A stretch of DNA of 64,000 nt, taken from assembly GCF_027627475.1 (NCBI RefSeq), contig NZ_CP115484.1, positions 3,704,001 to 3,768,000 of the forward strand, read 5' to 3'. Below, in pieces: positions 60,899 through 64,000 of this stretch. Under the pieces are notes generated by a model. That model worked only from the letters and a program-made list of their open reading frames with translations. It searched no databases and had not been told where the DNA came from. The stretch's first letter is position 1, and each line of letters starts with the position of its first letter. The stretch comes from Paenibacillus sp. SYP-B4298 (GTDB taxonomy: Bacteria; Bacillota; Bacilli; Paenibacillales; Paenibacillaceae). Both the position numbers and the translations under genes were made by a program.

Positions 60899-60945
60899 TA
60901 AAAAAAATGAAAGCGGTTAATTGGATGCATTTAACCCCTTTCATT
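60899..60945 (-). terminator. Terminator of the two-component operon, holding a second cre-like site
   Basis: TGAAAGCGGTTAA (60908-60920) and TTAACCCCTTTCA (60931-60943) are inverted with one mismatch. On the minus strand they are followed by eight T. The left arm, TGAAAGCGGTTAAT, is also a 13 of 14 match to the cre consensus. Confidence 0.82.
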
Positions 60946-60953
60946 GTACTTTT

Positions 60954-62108
60954 TTAAACCTTATGCTCTCCTTTGCGCATCTCGCCTGGAGATTGTCCAT
61001 AATGCTTTTTGAATACGCGATAGAAATATCCCAGCTCCTCATAGCCGCACAGCTCGGCGACCGACCTGATCGACAGCCCCTCCTCCGTCAGCAGCCTGCG
61101 GGCATGCTCCATCTTCAGTCGGGTCAAATAATCGGTCAGATTGACACCGTACTCCTGCTTGAACGCCTTGCTCAGATATTCCTTGCTGACAAAGAATGTC
61201 TTCGCGAGCGCGTCCAGCTTCATATTCTCCGCCCATCGCTCGTCGAGGATATGCCGAATCTCCTCCAGATTGAGCCGATTCTTGTTACGTCGCTGAACCG
61301 TTAGCTGCTCCAGCGAGGCGGCATAGAGCTGCAGCGCCTGCTGAAGCAGTTGGCTCCAGGTAGACGCCTGCTGAAGCTGTGGCTGCTCGCTCCCTGTCTC
61401 CGGCTGGGAATTGAGCTGCCGCAGCTCGTCCAGCAGCAGCTCCAGCTCCTGTGCAATACGCTGGAGCTCCTCCGGCGCAGCGCCAAGCTCTGCGATCTGC
61501 CTCTCCAGCTCCATTAGACTCTCCTGCACGCCGGCTGCGTTCAGATCATTGTAATGAGCGGCCAGCACCGGCTTGATCGCTTGCAGCGCATGCAGCAGCT
61601 CCAATCTCGGCGCAGCCGTCAATATACGCTCCTCCTGCAGCGAGGCGATTACCTTGTCACGGCACTGGAGCAGCACCGCATTCAACTCCTGCGGATCAAC
61701 CGGCTTGAGCAGATATTCATCCGCCTTCGAGCGAATAGCCTGACGGGTATAATGAAAATCATCATAGCCGCTAATGACGATGATCCGTACAGCAGGATAA
61801 TACTCATTCAGATACTGCAGCAGACCGATGCCATCAATGCCAGGCATATTCATATCTGTCATGATGATGTGCACTTCTTGCTCGTGCAGCAGCCGGATGG
61901 CCTCCTCGCCATCCTCCGCTTCCCCCACCAGATGGATGCCGTGCGTATCCCACGCGCCAAAGGTTTTAATCATTTCCCGATTCCATTGCTCATCATCCAC
62001 AATGATCGCATGGACTACCATAGAATGACCGCAGCTTGCACTAATGTCGCTGCTCTCCAGTCTGTTGTTGTCACTGTTGCTGGTTAAATGACTGCTGTTC
62101 TGCGTCAT
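60954..62108 (-). CDS. YesN-type response regulator (REC-AraC)
   Basis: 384 residues. The REC domain has the acidic pair D38-D39 and the phosphoacceptor D85 in HIIMTDMNMPG. A linker follows, then a C-terminal AraC double HTH (LDALAKTFFVSKEYLSKAF and SIRSVAELCGYEELGYFYRV). It likely activates the sugar-transport operon beside it. The start at 62108 has AAGGGGGAGG close upstream and overlaps the kinase end by 38 bases. An ATG at 62021 gives the more typical REC start but lacks a ribosome binding site. Confidence 0.9.
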   Translation of the reverse strand: MTQNSSHLTSNSDNNRLESSDISASCGHSMVVHAIIVDDEQWNREMIKTFGAWDTHGIHLVGEAEDGEEAIRLLHEQEVHIIMTDMNMPGIDGIGLLQYLNEYYPAVRIIVISGYDDFHYTRQAIRSKADEYLLKPVDPQELNAVLLQCRDKVIASLQEERILTAAPRLELLHALQAIKPVLAAHYNDLNAAGVQESLMELERQIAELGAAPEELQRIAQELELLLDELRQLNSQPETGSEQPQLQQASTWSQLLQQALQLYAASLEQLTVQRRNKNRLNLEEIRHILDERWAENMKLDALAKTFFVSKEYLSKAFKQEYGVNLTDYLTRLKMEHARRLLTEEGLSIRSVAELCGYEELGYFYRVFKKHYGQSPGEMRKGEHKV

Positions 62109-63879
62109 GTGCCTCCCCCTTCTTACGAATAGGAATGTAGATACTTACCGTCGTTCCCGCTCCCAGACTGGAATCAATAGTTAAGCCATAAGCGCCACCG
62201 AAGTGCAGGCGAATGCGAGCCGCCACGTTATACAACCCGATGGAGCTGCCGCTTGTCCACAGCAGACCAGATGGGCTGCCCACTCGTGCACGCACCTCGT
62301 CCAGCCTTGCGGCACTCATGCCTAGCCCATTGTCCGTGATGCGGATGCACAGACCCTCCTCATTGGGAACAAGCTGTACTCGCAGCTCCCAATTCCCTTT
62401 CTTCCGGTCAAAGCCGTGCATGAAGGCATTCTCCACAATCGGCTGCAAGGACAGCTTCGGAAGCAGACAGTCGGCGTACTCTCCAGCCTCCTCGACCTCA
62501 TAGCTCAGCTTGTTGCTGTAGCGCTGGCCTTGTATATGCATATAGTTGCTCAGATGCTTGAGCTCCATCCGAATCGTCGCCAGCTCGTCCGGCTCGCGAA
62601 TAACATAACGGAACATCTCGCTCAGCGACTGGATGATGCGATAGATGTCGCTCGGCGCCTTCGAGAAGGACATGCTGCCGATTAACTGTAGCGTATTTTG
62701 CAGAAAGTGCGGATTGATCTGCGCCTGCAGCGCCTTCAGTTGGGCAGTCTGCTTCTCCAGATTAATGCTGTACTCATTGCGGATATGCTCACGGATGCGG
62801 CTCGACATCGTGTGGAAGCGCAGCTCCAGCAGCCCAATCTCATCATAGCGGTTCGGAGAAGGCCCCTCCTCCTCGCGCAGCCAGTTCATACCGCGCATCG
62901 AGCGGGCCAATCGAATAATCGGGCGGGATACGGTATACGCGAGCAATGCTGCCAACAAGGCAGCCGACGCAGCGGACACAACCCCCACGATCAAGCCATA
63001 TTTCTGTGTGGTCGCTACGCTCTGGTCAATGTAGCTGACCGGCAGCGCCTTGACGACCGTAAGCCCCCAGCCGTCGGGCTGGTAGTAGAACAGATAGTAG
63101 TCAGGCAATCGCTCATAGCCTGCTCCGCTCTGCTTCAGATGTAAGCCCTGAAGCTCGGGCAAGCTGCCTGAGGTAGGCTGGTACATCACCTGACCGGCTT
63201 CATCCAGCAGGAATACGCCCGCTTCACTCTCGGAGCGAAGCAGATCGAGACCATTATCCATCATCCTCCACTTCACCTTGAGCGAGATGGAACCGAAGCG
63301 GCTCTTGTTCTCGAACTTGTTCAGGCTCCGTGTCAGCGTGAACTCCTCCGGCACGCCGGGTCTGCTCTGGATGAGGTAATCGGCATTGCGCTTCACAAGC
63401 TCCCTCCAGACAGCCGGCTCAGAGGGCGGAGACTGAATGTTGTCACGCTCGCTAACCGTCAGCAGCCGATTCTTCTCCTTGAAGTACAGTTCAATCTCCA
63501 CCAGGCTGCTATGGCTGGAGTAATAGATGGCTGTCGCTGTATTGATCAGGTTGCGCTGCGCTGTGAACTGGGCGGACAGACTCTGTCCATCCTCACCGGC
63601 TGTGTATTCGCCAAAGGCGGGGCTGATCATAAGGGTATAGATTAAATTATTTAACTGAGTAAGATGGCTCCCTACTGCCTCCCCGGCCCACGCGATGCGC
63701 GACAGGTTCGACTGAATGACCTCCTGCTCCAGCGCCCGGCGCGTGTTGCCGGCTGCAAGCCATGTCACCGTGATCGCCGGAATGACCGCGATGCATACCA
63801 TTATGAATATCAACCTGCTGCGAATCGTTCTGCGGAACGGCTCCGTCATCCGCCGCAGCCAAGCGCTCAGCCTGTTCAA
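62071..63879 (-). CDS. YesM-type sensor histidine kinase
   Basis: 602 residues. An N-terminal membrane helix, an extracellular Cache-like sensor region (about 40-290), a second helix, a HAMP-type linker and a His_kinase domain with QINPHFLQNTLQLIGS follow in order. The HATPase has ITDNGLGMS. It senses an extracellular sugar or sugar-loaded protein and phosphorylates the YesN-type partner. It starts at TTG with GGGGAGGGAGCAGGA upstream. Confidence 0.92.
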   Translation of the reverse strand: MNRLSAWLRRMTEPFRRTIRSRLIFIMVCIAVIPAITVTWLAAGNTRRALEQEVIQSNLSRIAWAGEAVGSHLTQLNNLIYTLMISPAFGEYTAGEDGQSLSAQFTAQRNLINTATAIYYSSHSSLVEIELYFKEKNRLLTVSERDNIQSPPSEPAVWRELVKRNADYLIQSRPGVPEEFTLTRSLNKFENKSRFGSISLKVKWRMMDNGLDLLRSESEAGVFLLDEAGQVMYQPTSGSLPELQGLHLKQSGAGYERLPDYYLFYYQPDGWGLTVVKALPVSYIDQSVATTQKYGLIVGVVSAASAALLAALLAYTVSRPIIRLARSMRGMNWLREEEGPSPNRYDEIGLLELRFHTMSSRIREHIRNEYSINLEKQTAQLKALQAQINPHFLQNTLQLIGSMSFSKAPSDIYRIIQSLSEMFRYVIREPDELATIRMELKHLSNYMHIQGQRYSNKLSYEVEEAGEYADCLLPKLSLQPIVENAFMHGFDRKKGNWELRVQLVPNEEGLCIRITDNGLGMSAARLDEVRARVGSPSGLLWTSGSSIGLYNVAARIRLHFGGAYGLTIDSSLGAGTTVSIYIPIRKKGEAHDAEQQSFNQQQ

Positions 63880-63957
63880 TCCTGCTCCCTCCCCTAAACT
63901 TGATGCACTCTGTTCTCCCTGTACGTCTACCCGAAGGACGCTAGCGCTGTGTATATC

Positions 63958-63986
63958 AATCTACACAAAAAAGAAGACGGTTTCAA
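63958..63986 (-). promoter_or_regulatory. SigA promoter of the two-component operon
   Basis: On the minus strand TTGAAA (63986-63981), 17-base spacer, TAGATT (63963-63958), giving a leader of about 70 bases. Confidence 0.6.
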
Positions 63987-64000
63987 TCCATTTTTCAGGT

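Noticed and set aside
1-64000. tRNA, rRNA, CRISPR arrays, prophage or transposase genes
   Set aside because: None recognised on either strand by reading; short or divergent tRNA-like sequences could be missed without a search tool.

Overview
The window looks like chromosomal DNA from a spore-forming Firmicute of the Paenibacillus type. The evidence is the strong AGGAGG-type ribosome binding sites, moderately high GC, the spore protease YyaC, DUF1128 and DUF948/YtxH/YflT-type stress proteins, a SigB operon, a Firmicutes-type galT, a GH42 beta-galactosidase and YesM/YesN-type two-component genes. No rRNA, tRNA, CRISPR array, phage or insertion-sequence transposase was seen. Genus is inferred from gene content only.

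Layout. 1-3.9 kb: start of an unidentified gene, an MBL-fold hydrolase with a thioredoxin-fold protein, a DedA protein, a cupredoxin and two small unknowns. 4.0-9.7 kb: a c-di-GMP module read on the minus strand, with a GGDEF protein, a degenerate HD-GYP protein, a candidate c-di-GMP-I riboswitch with its own terminator, and a Wzy/O-antigen-ligase-like membrane protein. 9.9-14.4 kb: methyltransferase, DUF6483-like protein, hydrolase, YyaC, DUF1128 and a MITE-like element. 14.8-19.8 kb: galK-galE-galT and a divergent AraC regulator. 19.8-25.1 kb: a tandem-repeat tract, a degenerate asparaginase-like protein, stress genes ytxH and yflT, then rsbV-rsbW-sigB and a second, diverged copy of the MITE-like element. 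25.2-35.6 kb: LysR/quinone reductase pair, CorA-type transporter, a ferredoxin-NADP reductase remnant, an iron-siderophore binding lipoprotein with a Btr-like regulator, a REC-PP2C phosphatase, DUF948, a Gfo/Idh oxidoreductase and a class 3 lipase.

35.8-44.8 kb is a surface-glycan operon with a good SigA promoter. It holds a ManC-like nucleotidyltransferase, a small coiled-coil protein, a large glycosyltransferase carrying two tandem MshEN (c-di-GMP-binding type) domains, GtrB- and GtrA-like proteins, and two nearly identical GT-C membrane proteins. 44.9-55.5 kb holds housekeeping and redox genes, a TRM11-like methyltransferase, a very large sensor kinase, ferritin and a Fur-box-controlled DUF1450 protein. 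55.7-63.9 kb is a beta-galactoside utilisation locus: GH42 enzyme, ABC permeases, binding protein and a YesN/YesM two-component system, with a cre-like site at the binding-protein promoter.

Two themes link distant genes. First, c-di-GMP: synthesis (GGDEF), a probable non-canonical turnover or binding protein (HD-GYP), RNA sensing (riboswitch) and protein sensing (MshEN-glycosyltransferase) all meet at genes for cell-surface polysaccharide. Second, the SigB stress response: partner-switch genes, a REC-PP2C phosphatase that could feed them, and YtxH/YflT/DUF948 proteins, one with a SigB-like promoter. The galKET operon would process galactose released by the GH42 locus.
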